A DNA stretch of 64,000 bases from Streptomyces iranensis. GTDB lineage: Bacteria > Actinomycetota > Actinomycetes > Streptomycetales > Streptomycetaceae. The notes beneath the pieces are model-generated. The model worked only from the letters and a program-made list of their open reading frames with translations, ran no database searches and was not told the DNA's origin. The stretch is from contig NZ_JAGGLR010000011.1 of assembly GCF_017874715.1 (NCBI RefSeq), positions 1-64,000 on the forward strand, given 5' to 3'. Below are positions 32,661-42,036 of the stretch, piece by piece (the stretch's first letter is position 1; each line of letters opens with the position of its first letter). The translations under genes and the position numbers were made by a program.

Positions 32661-33701
32661 ATGGCCCGCTACGTCCTCAAGCGCCTGATGCACACCGTCC
32701 TGGTTCTCTGGGCGGCCTACACACTGGCTTTCATCCTGCTCACCGCGTTGCCGGGCAACGCGATCTCCAATTTGATCAACAATCCGCAGAACCAGTTGAC
32801 GCCGGAGGACGGCAAGCTCCTCAAGGCGTTCTACGGGCTCGACCATCCGGTGGTGGTCCAGTACGTCCGCGCGCTGGACGCCCTGCTCCACGGGAACCTC
32901 GGGTACTCGCTGAGCAGCGGGGTGAAGGTATCGGATCTGCTCGGTGACGCGTTGCCCGGCACCCTGCGGCTGACGGCTCTCGGTTTTGTCCTCGGAGCGG
33001 TCATCGCCGCCGGGGTGGGAGTCGGCGGGAGCTATGCACGGTGGAACTGGCTGCGGACTCTTCTGCGGTCCTTCCCGGCCCTGGCCGCCTCGGTGCCGAG
33101 CTTTGTGATCGGAATCCTGATCCTCTACTACTTCTCGTTCCAGCTGCACCTGATCCCCGCGGTCGACGACGGAACCTTCCTGGCCCTGGTGGGGCCCGCG
33201 GTCACCCTGGGCGTCATGATCTCGGCACCGCTGTCCCAGGTGTTCAGCGCCTCGATCGCGGCGACCCGGCGACAGCCCTTCGTGCATGTGCTCCATGCAA
33301 GGGGAGCCGGGGAGCGGTACATCTTCGGACGCGGCGTCCTGAGGAACTCGTCCTTGCCGGTGCTCACCATGCTGGGCCTGGCCGTGGGTGAGCTGATCGC
33401 CGGTTCGGTGGTCACCGAAGCGGTGTTCGCGCGGAACGGCATCGGCCAGATCACCCTCAACGCCGTCAACACTCAGGACCTGCCCGTCGTCCAGGGCGTG
33501 GTGCTGGTCGCCACCGCGGGCTACGTCCTGGTCAATCTCGTGGTGGACGTGGTCCACCCGCTCATTGATCCGCGCATCCGGGCCGACATTCTCGCCGCGC
33601 GCTCGAAGAGGACCAAACGCTCGACGGGGAGCACGCCGACCGGGCCCGGCGTGGACGAGGCGATGTCTCCCCGGCTCCCGGAAGAGGTGGCGGCACGATG
33701 A
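32661..33701 (+). CDS. DppB-type ABC transporter permease
   Basis: A 346-residue permease with an N-terminal helix RYVLKRLMHTVLVLWAAYTL and five further membrane segments, for example RLTALGFVLGAVIAAGVGVG. The EAA-type loop is HVLHARGAGERYIFGRGVLR. Three bases separate it from the binding-protein stop and it overlaps the DppC-type gene by ATGA. The last 40 residues are a charged cytoplasmic tail, slightly longer than usual. Confidence 0.92.
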   Translation: MARYVLKRLMHTVLVLWAAYTLAFILLTALPGNAISNLINNPQNQLTPEDGKLLKAFYGLDHPVVVQYVRALDALLHGNLGYSLSSGVKVSDLLGDALPGTLRLTALGFVLGAVIAAGVGVGGSYARWNWLRTLLRSFPALAASVPSFVIGILILYYFSFQLHLIPAVDDGTFLALVGPAVTLGVMISAPLSQVFSASIAATRRQPFVHVLHARGAGERYIFGRGVLRNSSLPVLTMLGLAVGELIAGSVVTEAVFARNGIGQITLNAVNTQDLPVVQGVVLVATAGYVLVNLVVDVVHPLIDPRIRADILAARSKRTKRSTGSTPTGPGVDEAMSPRLPEEVAAR

Positions 33702-34597
33702 CAACGACCATCGAGAACCCGACGCCGCCGGTCGAAGTGCGGCAGACCGGGCAGCCCGGGAAGGCGCCGCGAGGCCGTACCCTCACGATACTGCTGTGGC
33801 CCATCCGTCACTGGTCGGTCGTGGTGGCGGGAGCGGTCCTCGTGGTGGCGGTTCTCTGGGCGCTGGTCCCCGGATGGTTCGCCCACTCCGACCCGACGGC
33901 GATCGGGGCGACCGACAAGCTGCTGCCGCCGTCGAGCGCGCACTGGTTCGGCACCGACCGGCTCGGCCGCGACCAGTACACCCGTGTCGTCCACGGCGCC
34001 CGCGCGTCACTGTCGGGCTCGGTGGTGGCCGTGGCTCTGGGTGTCGCGGTGGGCTCGGTCTTCGGCGCCCTCGCCGGCTGGTTCGGCCGCTGGATCGACG
34101 CGATCGTGATGCGACTGATCGACGTCGTGCTGTCCATTCCGGGTTTCCTGCTGGCCATCACCATCGTGGTCGTCCTCGGCTACGGGATCTTGCAGGCGGC
34201 CGCCGCTGTCGGCCTCACATCGTCGGCGGCGTTCGCGCGGCTCATCCGCTCCGAGGTGCTGCGTGCCAAGGCGAGCCAGTATGTGGAGGCGGCGGTCGCG
34301 AGCGGCGCCCGCTCGTCGACGGTCCTGCTGCGCCATGTGGTCCCCAACTCGCTGGGGCCGACGCTGTCGCTGGTCACCATCCAGTTCGGCATCGCGATCA
34401 TCTGGATCGCCTCACTGAGCTTTCTCGGGCTCGGTGCGCAGCCGCCGAGCCCGGAGTGGGGCCGTCTGGTCGCCGATGGCCGCAACTTCATGGCGAGCGA
34501 GCCCTACCTGGTGGTCTACCCGGCACTGACCGTCGCCGCGGTCGTGCTGGCCGGCAACCGCCTCGCCCGCCACTTCGCAGAGAGGCAGAAGCGATGA
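33698..34597 (+). CDS. DppC-type ABC transporter permease
   Basis: A 299-residue permease. The family signature HWFGTDRLGRDQYTRVVHGA lies near residue 85, and the EAA-type loop is YVEAAVASGARSSTVLLRHV. Membrane helices include VVVAGAVLVVAVLWALVPGW near the N-terminus. It overlaps both neighbours by four bases. It pairs with the DppB-type protein to form the membrane channel. Confidence 0.93.
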   Translation: MTTTIENPTPPVEVRQTGQPGKAPRGRTLTILLWPIRHWSVVVAGAVLVVAVLWALVPGWFAHSDPTAIGATDKLLPPSSAHWFGTDRLGRDQYTRVVHGARASLSGSVVAVALGVAVGSVFGALAGWFGRWIDAIVMRLIDVVLSIPGFLLAITIVVVLGYGILQAAAAVGLTSSAAFARLIRSEVLRAKASQYVEAAVASGARSSTVLLRHVVPNSLGPTLSLVTIQFGIAIIWIASLSFLGLGAQPPSPEWGRLVADGRNFMASEPYLVVYPALTVAAVVLAGNRLARHFAERQKR

Positions 34598-36252
34598 GCA
34601 GTGACGTGACACCGCGGGTCGCCCGGGACATCACCGCACCGTCCGGGCCGGTCCTGGCCGTGGAGGATCTGAGTGTCGGCTATCAGGCCGGGCGCGGTAC
34701 CAAGACGGCTGTCGAGCACATCTCGTTCGAACTCGAACCGGGCCAAGTCCTCGCTCTCGTCGGTGAGTCCGGCTCCGGCAAGTCCACGATCGGACACGCC
34801 ATCCTGGGACTGCTGCCCACCAACGGCCGACTGCTCGGCGGCTCGGTCAGATATCGGGGGCGCACCATCAGCGACCTGTCCGGTGGTCGGCTGCGGGGGC
34901 TCCGGGGGCGCGCGATCAGCCTGATCCCGCAGGATCCCACGGTCTCCCTCGATCCGGTCCGTCGCGTGGGCCCGCAGGTCGAGGACGTCCTACGCCTGCA
35001 CACCAGCCTCGACACCGAGGCGCGGCGGCAAAGGGTCCACGAACTCTTCGAGCTGGTGGGTTTCGACGACGTCGAGCGGCGCTATCGGCAGTTTCCCCAC
35101 GAGCTGTCAGGCGGTATGCGGCAACGAGTGCTGATCGCGGCCGCCGTGGCCGTCGAGCCCGATGTGATCGTCGCCGACGAGCCGACCTCCGGCCTGGACG
35201 CGACCGTCCAGGCCCAGGTGCTCGATCTCATCGATGACCTGCGCCGCCGCGGCGGCACCTCCGTGGTGCTGATCACCCACGACCTCGGTGTGGCCGCGGA
35301 CCGTTCCGATCTCGTGGGTGTGCTGCGCGATGGACGGTTGGCCGAACTCGCGCCCACGGCGGCGTTCGTCCAGAACCCACAGGACGAGTACAGCAGGCAC
35401 CTGCTGGACAACGTGCCCGCACGGCTGAGCTTCGTCACGGACAGGTCCGGCGGAACTCCCTCCGGGGACCCCGAGCCCGCGGTCGAGGTGAGGAACCTGA
35501 GCAAGCGCTACGAGGGACACACCGCGGTCGACGACATCTCCTTCACCGTGGGACGCGGCCGGACCTTCTCGATCGTCGGAGAGTCCGGCAGCGGCAAGTC
35601 GACGACGGCACGCGTCCTCACCGGCCTCACACAGGCGACGGCGGGCCGGGTCTCGCTGCTCGGAACCGAGGTCGGCACCCTGAACACCAAGGCGTTCCGC
35701 CCATTGCGACGCGACGTCCAGATCGTCTTCCAGAATCCGTACGCCTCCTTCGACCCGCGATTCGACGTCCTCTCGGTGGTCGAGGAGCCGCTGCGGTCCT
35801 TCCAGCCGGCGGGTTCCGCTCGGCGTCGCCGACAGGAGAACCGTGACCGGGTGGTCGCCGCGCTGGAGGCGGCGTCGTTGCCGGCCTCGTTCCTCCACCG
35901 TCACCCCCGCGAGTTGTCCGGGGGACAGCGTCAGCGGGTAGCGATCGCGCGGGCACTCGTACTGGAGCCGAAGGTCGTGGTACTCGACGAGCCGATCTCG
36001 GCGCTCGATGTCTCCGTTCAGGCCCAGATCCTCGAGCTGCTGGTCAAGCTGCAGAGCGAGCTCGGCCTGACGTATGTCTTCATCTCGCACGACCTGGCCG
36101 TCGTGCGGGCGATCTCCGTCCGGGTCGCGGTGATGCGGCGCGGCAGGATCGTGGAACAGGGAGAGATCGCCCAGGTCTTCGAGAGCCCCGCCTCCCCTTA
36201 CACCGCTCAACTGCTCGGTGCCATGGCCGGCCGACAGCTGGCCGGCCGCTGA
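34594..36252 (+). CDS. Fused DppD-DppF ABC transporter ATPase
   Basis: A 552-residue protein containing two complete ABC ATPase domains in one chain. Both halves have Walker A GESGSGKST. Signatures are LSGGMRQRVLIAAAVA in the first and LSGGQRQRVAIARALVLEP in the second; Walker B motifs are VIVADEPTSGLDA and VVVLDEPISALDV. Most Dpp systems use separate DppD and DppF subunits, but fused forms occur in actinobacteria. It overlaps the permease gene by ATGA and the next gene starts 16 bases later. It energises uptake by the operon F transporter. Confidence 0.93.
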   Translation: MSSDVTPRVARDITAPSGPVLAVEDLSVGYQAGRGTKTAVEHISFELEPGQVLALVGESGSGKSTIGHAILGLLPTNGRLLGGSVRYRGRTISDLSGGRLRGLRGRAISLIPQDPTVSLDPVRRVGPQVEDVLRLHTSLDTEARRQRVHELFELVGFDDVERRYRQFPHELSGGMRQRVLIAAAVAVEPDVIVADEPTSGLDATVQAQVLDLIDDLRRRGGTSVVLITHDLGVAADRSDLVGVLRDGRLAELAPTAAFVQNPQDEYSRHLLDNVPARLSFVTDRSGGTPSGDPEPAVEVRNLSKRYEGHTAVDDISFTVGRGRTFSIVGESGSGKSTTARVLTGLTQATAGRVSLLGTEVGTLNTKAFRPLRRDVQIVFQNPYASFDPRFDVLSVVEEPLRSFQPAGSARRRRQENRDRVVAALEAASLPASFLHRHPRELSGGQRQRVAIARALVLEPKVVVLDEPISALDVSVQAQILELLVKLQSELGLTYVFISHDLAVVRAISVRVAVMRRGRIVEQGEIAQVFESPASPYTAQLLGAMAGRQLAGR

Positions 36253-36268
36253 TCCACGAAGGAGCCCC

Positions 36269-37474
36269 ATGACCGACCCGTCCCACGCGCTGGAAGAGGC
36301 CGTGGCCGAGTTCCGCAGGATCTTCGAGCGGCTGGAAGCGGAGGCCGGTGTCCGCGACCAGTCCCGCAAGCACCCGTACGAGTTCGTGCGCGAACTGGCT
36401 GACGCCGGATTCGGCCGTCTGCGCGTGCCGATCGCGCAGGGCGGCTTCGGCGTCGACCTGCCCACCCTGTTCCGCCTGCTGGCCGAGGCAGGCAAGGCCG
36501 ACTCCAACATTCCGCAGATCCTGCGGGGCCACTTCACCGCGGTGGAGATTTTGCGGCACGCGGACGATCCCGACGTCGGCGACTACTGGCTCCGCAAGAT
36601 CGCGGAGGGCGCCGTGTTCGGCAACGCCCAGTCCGAGGCGGCGGGCAGCAGCCCGGACTTCGGCATTTCGACACGCGTCCATGAGGTGGACGGCCGCAAG
36701 GTGGTCAGCGGGACCAAGTTCTACTCCACCGGCTCTCTGTTCGCCGACCACATCCGCGTCGCGGTCGCGGACGACGACGGCAACCGCTGGTTCGCCGTGG
36801 TTCCCGCGCGGCATCCCGGCGTCACCCACGCCGAGGACTGGGACGGGATCGGGCAGCGTCTCACCGGAAGCGGTACGACCGTATTCGACGGCGTCCCCGT
36901 CGAGGAGAACGGGGAACTGGGAGGGTTCAAGGAGAACCTGCGCTCCCTCCCGTCGTTCGTGCAGCTCGTACACCTGGCAAACCTCGCCGGTATCACCCGC
37001 AGCCTGGTCGACGAGACGGTCTCCGTGGTGAGGTCCCGCACCCGCACCAGCCTGCACGCACTGTCCGAACAGGCCACCGAGGACCCCGAGGTGCTGGGCG
37101 TCGTCGGTCGCCTCCACACCCGCGCCCTCACGGTGGACTCCCTGCTCGGGACGGTCGCCGAAGGCCTTGAGACAGCCGACCGGGACGGCTCGCGGGAGGC
37201 GTATACCGCCAACTACATCGATGTGTCGGCCGCGCAGGTCGCCATCATCGAGGCGGTTCTCGACGCCGCGACCATCGCCTTCAACGCGGGCGGCTCGTCA
37301 GCGGTCCGGGAGAGTGCCCGCCTCGACCGGCACTGGCGCAACGCCCGCACCCTCGCCTCACACAACCCGGTCATATACAAGCCAAGAGTCATCGGCGCGT
37401 TCGTCGTCAACGGTGTCGCCCCGCAGTCGTCGTACGACCGCGGTCGGCGTTCCCAGGAGGGACAGCAACAGTGA
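36269..37474 (+). CDS. SfnB/DszC-like acyl-CoA dehydrogenase-fold monooxygenase
   Basis: A 401-residue protein of the acyl-CoA dehydrogenase fold. The N-terminal helical domain is complete (FRRIFERLEAEAGVRDQSRK), followed by LADAGFGRLRVPIAQGGFGV, VSGTKFYSTGSLFADHIRVA and AEDWDGIGQRLTGSGTTVFD, and the C-terminal LDRHWRNARTLASHNPVIYK. This last motif is shared with 16575 and 39666 and marks the DszC/SfnB-type group. The start follows GGAG. Its stop overlaps the GTG of the next monooxygenase (GTGA). Likely FMNH2-dependent oxygenation of a sulfur compound. Confidence 0.88.
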   Translation: MTDPSHALEEAVAEFRRIFERLEAEAGVRDQSRKHPYEFVRELADAGFGRLRVPIAQGGFGVDLPTLFRLLAEAGKADSNIPQILRGHFTAVEILRHADDPDVGDYWLRKIAEGAVFGNAQSEAAGSSPDFGISTRVHEVDGRKVVSGTKFYSTGSLFADHIRVAVADDDGNRWFAVVPARHPGVTHAEDWDGIGQRLTGSGTTVFDGVPVEENGELGGFKENLRSLPSFVQLVHLANLAGITRSLVDETVSVVRSRTRTSLHALSEQATEDPEVLGVVGRLHTRALTVDSLLGTVAEGLETADRDGSREAYTANYIDVSAAQVAIIEAVLDAATIAFNAGGSSAVRESARLDRHWRNARTLASHNPVIYKPRVIGAFVVNGVAPQSSYDRGRRSQEGQQQ

Positions 37475-38715
37475 CCCGCCCCTTGCACATCAACGTCAAT
37501 ATCCTCAACGCCGGTGTCTTCGGCGGTTCGTGGCGCTTCCCCGGGACCGACGGGCGGGCGAGTTACACGATCGAGCACTACACCAGGATCGCGAAGAAGG
37601 CGGAGGCGGCGAAGCTCGACGCGGTGTTCCTGGCCGACGGCCCGGTCCTCGAGCCTCTCGTCCGCCACCGGCCCGGCAACAACCTGGAACCGACCACCGT
37701 ACTGGCGCGGATCGCCGCCCGGACCGAGCGCATCGGACTGATCGGGACGCTCTCGTCGAGCTACAACGACCCGATCGAACTCGCCCGCCGGGTGGGCGAC
37801 CTGGATTACCTCAGCGGTGGCCGGGTCGGATGGAACGTCGTCACCACCGCCGGCGCCGCCGCCGCACGCAACTTCGGACGGACCGGCGAGCCCGAGCACG
37901 CGCAGAGGTATCGACGGGCGGCGGAATTCACCCACCAGGTCATCGCCCAGTGGGCGGACCGGCGGACCTTCGTCTCTCCGCAGGGACGCCCCGTCGTCGT
38001 GCAGGCCGGTGGATCCAGTGACGGACGCCGCCTGGCCTCGCGCGTCGGTGAAGTGATCTTCTCCGCGGACCAGGACATCGACCATGCCCGCGCGTTCCGT
38101 GACGAGATCCGCGCGGGGGCACTGGAGTTCGGACGCCGTCCCCAGGACGTCGTCGTCCTGCCCGGCCTCTCGACCGTACTCGGCAGCACCGAGGAGGAGG
38201 CCCGGAGACGGCGCGAGACGCTCGACGAGATCCTTCCCGACGCCTACGCACGCCAACGCCTCGCGGGTCAGCTCGGCTTCTCCCTGGAGGGACTGCCGGA
38301 CGATGAACCCATCCCGCGCGAGCTGCTGGTCGAGCCGGACCGGGCCGGTGGCTCGCAGACCTTCTACCGGGTCGTGAAAGCCATCATCGACAAGGAGAAT
38401 CCCACGCTCGGCCGGCTGCTGCGCAAACTGAGCGGCGGTGGCGGCCACCGGATCGTGGTCGGCACTCCGGAGCAGGTCGCCGACGACATCCAGCTGTGGT
38501 TCCAGGAGGGCGCGGCGGATGGCTTCAACGTCATGCCCGATGTGCTGCCGTCCGGGTTCGATGACTTTGTCGATCACGTGATCCCAGAACTCCGGCGCCG
38601 TGGTCTCTTCCGCCATGAGTACGACGACACCACGTTGCGGGGCCATCTGGGCCTCGAGACGCCGGGCCGACCGCGGCCGTCCCGCGGGTCCGCCGTGCCC
38701 GAGGCCGCCCGCTAG
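37471..38715 (+). CDS. NtaA/SnaA-family FMN-dependent monooxygenase
   Basis: A 414-residue luciferase-like monooxygenase with a GTG start preceded by AGGAGG. It carries LHINVNILNAGVFGGSWRFP, AAKLDAVFLADGPVLEP, SSSYNDPIELARRVGDLDYL, TTAGAAAARNFGR, SPQGRPVVVQAGGSSDGRRL and TTLRGHLGLETP. It lacks about 40 residues in the middle compared with the paralogue at 19009, where LWDSWDDD and the ARIHAIDH block would be; the active-site strands remain. Function probable, with reduced confidence because of that loss. Confidence 0.85.
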   Translation: MTRPLHINVNILNAGVFGGSWRFPGTDGRASYTIEHYTRIAKKAEAAKLDAVFLADGPVLEPLVRHRPGNNLEPTTVLARIAARTERIGLIGTLSSSYNDPIELARRVGDLDYLSGGRVGWNVVTTAGAAAARNFGRTGEPEHAQRYRRAAEFTHQVIAQWADRRTFVSPQGRPVVVQAGGSSDGRRLASRVGEVIFSADQDIDHARAFRDEIRAGALEFGRRPQDVVVLPGLSTVLGSTEEEARRRRETLDEILPDAYARQRLAGQLGFSLEGLPDDEPIPRELLVEPDRAGGSQTFYRVVKAIIDKENPTLGRLLRKLSGGGGHRIVVGTPEQVADDIQLWFQEGAADGFNVMPDVLPSGFDDFVDHVIPELRRRGLFRHEYDDTTLRGHLGLETPGRPRPSRGSAVPEAAR

Positions 38716-38736
38716 GCAAGGGGAGCAGAACACCAC

Positions 38737-39669
38737 ATGACCAGAACCATCGTCCTCGACCTCGCGGTCGGGTCCATCCTCTCCGTCGCCGACGCGACCG
38801 GGATCGTCGCGGCCGCCCGCGATACGGGCGTGACCGCGGTGCGCCTTCTCGACGGCGGTCCGGATGACGTACTCGACCCCACGGTGGTCGCCGCTCACCT
38901 CGCCGGCCGTTTCCCCGAGTCCCACTGGATCGTCGATGCCCCGACGACGCACAACGCGCCGTACAACCTCGCCCGCCGGGTGCTGTCGCTGGACCGGGCC
39001 ACCGCGGGCCGCTCCGGCCTGGCCCTGCGAGCGGGAGACGGTGACGAGGTCAGTGAGGCCACAGCGCCCGACCGTTCGGCCACGGCGCGGCACCGGCGCT
39101 GGGCCGAATACGCGGGCGTCCTCACCGGCCTGTGGGAGAGCTTTCCCGCCGCGGCGTTGCTCGGCGACCAGGCCACCGGCGTCTTCGCGGAGGACACTCT
39201 CATCACGTCGATCGACCACGAGGGCCGTTTCTACCGAGTGGCGGGGCCACTCGACGGACCGTCCTCGCCGCAGGATCGGCCGGTGCTTGTCGCCGACGCT
39301 CGCGACGATCTGGACTGGGCCGATGTCGTGGCCCTGGCCGATGCCGTCGTCATCTCCCGGGCCAGGGCGTCAGAGGTGACCGCGCGGCTGGCCGAGGCGT
39401 TCGACCGCGTCGGCCGACGGCGCGGGGACATCGCGGTGCTCGGCAGGGTCGAACTGCCGGCGGATGACACCCCCGCGGAGCGGACCGCCGCCCAGTTGGC
39501 CGACTGGGTCGAGCGGTACGGCTTCGACGGGCTGGAGCTCGCCCCGACGGGGGACCACGACCGGCTGCTCGCTGTGGTGCGAGCACTCGTGCCACGCCTC
39601 GGGCTCTCCGGCGGAGCGACTCTGCGCGCCGCCCTCGGCCTGCCCGAACCGATCGGAGCCGGTTCATGA
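38737..39669 (+). CDS. Short, divergent LLM-class oxidoreductase
   Basis: A 310-residue relative of the NtaA-type enzymes. APTTHNAPYNLARRVLSLDR, GLWESFPAAALLGDQATGVF and ITSIDHEGRFYRVAGPLDGP align with the family, but the N-terminal part and several loops are shortened and ARNFG is absent. The ATG follows a GGGGAG site. It overlaps the next gene by ATGA. It may be a non-catalytic or altered-specificity paralogue kept within operon F; no frameshift is visible. Confidence 0.7.
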   Translation: MTRTIVLDLAVGSILSVADATGIVAAARDTGVTAVRLLDGGPDDVLDPTVVAAHLAGRFPESHWIVDAPTTHNAPYNLARRVLSLDRATAGRSGLALRAGDGDEVSEATAPDRSATARHRRWAEYAGVLTGLWESFPAAALLGDQATGVFAEDTLITSIDHEGRFYRVAGPLDGPSSPQDRPVLVADARDDLDWADVVALADAVVISRARASEVTARLAEAFDRVGRRRGDIAVLGRVELPADDTPAERTAAQLADWVERYGFDGLELAPTGDHDRLLAVVRALVPRLGLSGGATLRAALGLPEPIGAGS

Positions 39670-40937
39670 CCTGGACGCTCCACGACGCCGACCACGACGC
39701 CGACCACGACGCCGACCACGCCACAGAGCGGGCCACCGACCAGGCCACCGAGCGGGCCGCTCCGCCGACCGTCGCGGGCATCCGCACCGCGATCGCTCCG
39801 GTCCTGGCGGAGCTGGCCGCGACCGCCCGCCGCCGTGAAGGCACCCGGAACTATCCGTTCGGGCAGGTACGTGCGCTCGCCGAGGCACGGCTGCTGCTGA
39901 TCGGCGTTCCGGCGGAGGACGGTGGTGCGGGCGGCACGGTCCGTGACATCGCCGAGGTGGTCATCGACCTGGCCCGTGCCGACTCAGGCGTCGCCCAGGC
40001 GTTCCGGTCGAGCTTCCTGACGGCCAACCACGTCACCACGCGCCACGACCTGCCCCAGCGGGAGCGTTCGCTCGAGCGGCTCCGACGCGGTGACCTCTTC
40101 GCCGGTACCGGCAACGAACGAAGCGGTGGCGCGAGTGGCTCGGTGGCCACCACCATCCGCGGCGACGGCGCGGGCTACGTGCTGAACGGCACCAAGTACT
40201 ACAGCACCGGCGGTCTCTACGCGGACTGGTTCGGTGGCACAGCGGTAGCCGACGACGGCGACATCGTCCAGTTCACCGTTCCCACCGATCGGGAAGGCGT
40301 CGAACTGCTCGACGACTTCGACGCCGTCGGCCAGCGCCTCACGGCCAGCGGAACCACCCGGCTGACCGACGTCCGCGTCACCGACGACGAACTCGTCCGC
40401 ACGGACAAGGCGAAGCTGCGCAATCCGTGGCTGGGGTCGTTCGCGCAGCTGTACCTGGCCTCGATCCAGGCCGGTATCGCCGCCGCCGCGCTCGACGATG
40501 CGATCTGGTTCGGGCGGAAGAAGGCTCGTCCGATCAAACACAGCACGGCGGACACGAGCATCGACGACCCGTACGTCCGGCATGTCGTGGGCCAGATCTC
40601 CGCCCGCGCACACGCTGCCCGGTCCTCCGTCGTCCTCGCGGCCGAGACCCTGGAGCAGGTCCGGCACACCCCGGACCACGAGGTCCGCGCGGCCGGTGCC
40701 ACCGCGGCCATCGCCGTCGCCCAGGCGCAGTACCTCGCCGTCGAGTCGGCTCTCAAGGCGGGGGAGCTGCTCTTCGACGTGGGCGGAGGCTCCGCGACCG
40801 ACCGGGAGTACGCCTTCGACCGGCACTGGCGCAACGCCCGGACCGTCGCCAACCACAATCCCCGGGACTGGAAGGCCGCCGTGGTCGGTGCCTACCACCT
40901 CGCCGGTGAGGAACCACCGACCACCGGGCTCTTCTGA
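39666..40937 (+). CDS. SfnB/DszC-like acyl-CoA dehydrogenase-fold monooxygenase
   Basis: A 423-residue protein with the acyl-CoA dehydrogenase fold. The first 30 residues are an Asp-Ala-Asp-His repeat followed by Ala/Thr/Glu repeats, unlike any paralogue here. The rest has EARLLLIGVPAEDGGAGGTV, LNGTKYYSTGGLYADWFGGT, DDFDAVGQRLTASGTTRLTD and the family end FDRHWRNARTVANHNPRDWK. It overlaps the upstream gene by ATGA. It is the second such enzyme in operon F and would need FMNH2 from a reductase encoded elsewhere. Confidence 0.87.
   Translation: MTWTLHDADHDADHDADHATERATDQATERAAPPTVAGIRTAIAPVLAELAATARRREGTRNYPFGQVRALAEARLLLIGVPAEDGGAGGTVRDIAEVVIDLARADSGVAQAFRSSFLTANHVTTRHDLPQRERSLERLRRGDLFAGTGNERSGGASGSVATTIRGDGAGYVLNGTKYYSTGGLYADWFGGTAVADDGDIVQFTVPTDREGVELLDDFDAVGQRLTASGTTRLTDVRVTDDELVRTDKAKLRNPWLGSFAQLYLASIQAGIAAAALDDAIWFGRKKARPIKHSTADTSIDDPYVRHVVGQISARAHAARSSVVLAAETLEQVRHTPDHEVRAAGATAAIAVAQAQYLAVESALKAGELLFDVGGGSATDREYAFDRHWRNARTVANHNPRDWKAAVVGAYHLAGEEPPTTGLF
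39684..39719 (+). repeat. Three tandem copies of GACGCCGACCAC
   Basis: A perfect 12-base unit repeated at 39684-39695, 39696-39707 and 39708-39719 encodes Asp-Ala-Asp-His three times at the N-terminus of the SfnB-like protein. It keeps the frame, so copy number could vary without breaking the gene. The His/Asp-rich peptide could bind metal, but this is speculation. Confidence 0.9.
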
Positions 40938-40998
40938 GAGCACGCCCGGCCCGCAACCGCTGCCACGTCCTCCGACGTCCGCGAAAGGACACCCATTC

Positions 40999-42036
40999 AT
41001 GCCGGCCTCCGGACCCTTCGAAACCACTCACCACGCGGCGGACGACCGCTACACCGGGCAGGAGTACCGCCGCACCGGGAACTCGGGCCTCGACCTGCCC
41101 GCCTTCTCCTTCGGCCTCTGGCAGAAGTTCGGGGCCGACTTCCCCTACGAAACCCAGCGCGAGATCGTGCTGCACGCCTTCGACCTCGGGATCACCCACT
41201 TCGACAACGCCAACCGCTACGGCCCCCCGCACCGCGCCGCGGAGAAGTTCTTCGGCACGGTGCTGAGGAGGGACCTCGCCCCCTATCGGGACGAGCTCAT
41301 TCTGTCGACCAAGGCCGGCAACCCGATCGGCCCGAGCCCCTACCACAAGGGGGGCTCGCGCAAGTCGCTGCTGACCTCGCTCGACCACAGCCTGCGTGAC
41401 CTCGGCACCGATTACGTCGACATCTTCTACAGCCACAGCCCCGACCTCGCCACTCCGCTGGAGGAGACGGTCGGCGCCCTGGTCACCGCGGTCCGGTCCG
41501 GGAAGGCGCTGTACGCCGGACTCTCCAACTACACCCCGGAGCGCGCCCATGAGGCGGCCGAGTTGCTCCGCCGGGCGGGGGTTCCCCTGCTGGTGCACCA
41601 GCCACGGTATTCGATCTTCGATCGCCGCCCGGAGATCAACGGTCTGCTCAAGCTGGCCGCCGAGGACGGCTTCGGCCTCGTCGTCTACAGCCCGCTGGCC
41701 CAGGGACTGCTGACCAACAAGTACCTCGACGGCGTGATCCCTCCCAACGCCCGCGCCCAGAACAGCGCCTTCCTGTCGGCCGATGACATCGACGACACCT
41801 ACCGCGAACGAGCCACGGCCCTCGACGAGATCGCCCGGGGACGCGGACAGTCACTGGCGCAGCTCGCACTGCAATGGGTGCTGCGGCAGCCGCAGGTGAC
41901 CAGCGCGCTCATCGGCGCGAGTTCGACCTGGCAGCTGGACCACAACACCCAAGCGCTGGACTTCCCGCCGCTGACCGATGAGGAGCTCGCGCTCATCGAC
42001 CGGCACGGCGTCCACGGGACCGGTGTCCGTGTCTGA
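40999..42036 (+). CDS. Aldo/keto reductase, YghZ-like
   Basis: A 345-residue aldo/keto reductase close to the YghZ group (L-glyceraldehyde 3-phosphate/methylglyoxal reductases). The tetrad is Asp and Tyr in FDNANRYGPPHRAAE, Lys in LILSTKAGNP and His in IFYSHSPDLAT. TSALIGASSTWQLD near the C-terminus binds the NADP phosphate. The start follows AAAGGA. It may reduce an aldehyde released by the preceding oxygenases. The GTG of the next gene overlaps its end by eight bases. Confidence 0.9.
   Translation: MPASGPFETTHHAADDRYTGQEYRRTGNSGLDLPAFSFGLWQKFGADFPYETQREIVLHAFDLGITHFDNANRYGPPHRAAEKFFGTVLRRDLAPYRDELILSTKAGNPIGPSPYHKGGSRKSLLTSLDHSLRDLGTDYVDIFYSHSPDLATPLEETVGALVTAVRSGKALYAGLSNYTPERAHEAAELLRRAGVPLLVHQPRYSIFDRRPEINGLLKLAAEDGFGLVVYSPLAQGLLTNKYLDGVIPPNARAQNSAFLSADDIDDTYRERATALDEIARGRGQSLAQLALQWVLRQPQVTSALIGASSTWQLDHNTQALDFPPLTDEELALIDRHGVHGTGVRV

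Noticed and set aside
30882..33704. A 940-codon open frame on the minus strand
   Set aside because: It is antisense to the operon F binding-protein and permease genes, has the Arg/Gly/His-rich composition of a shadow frame and no recognisable domain.
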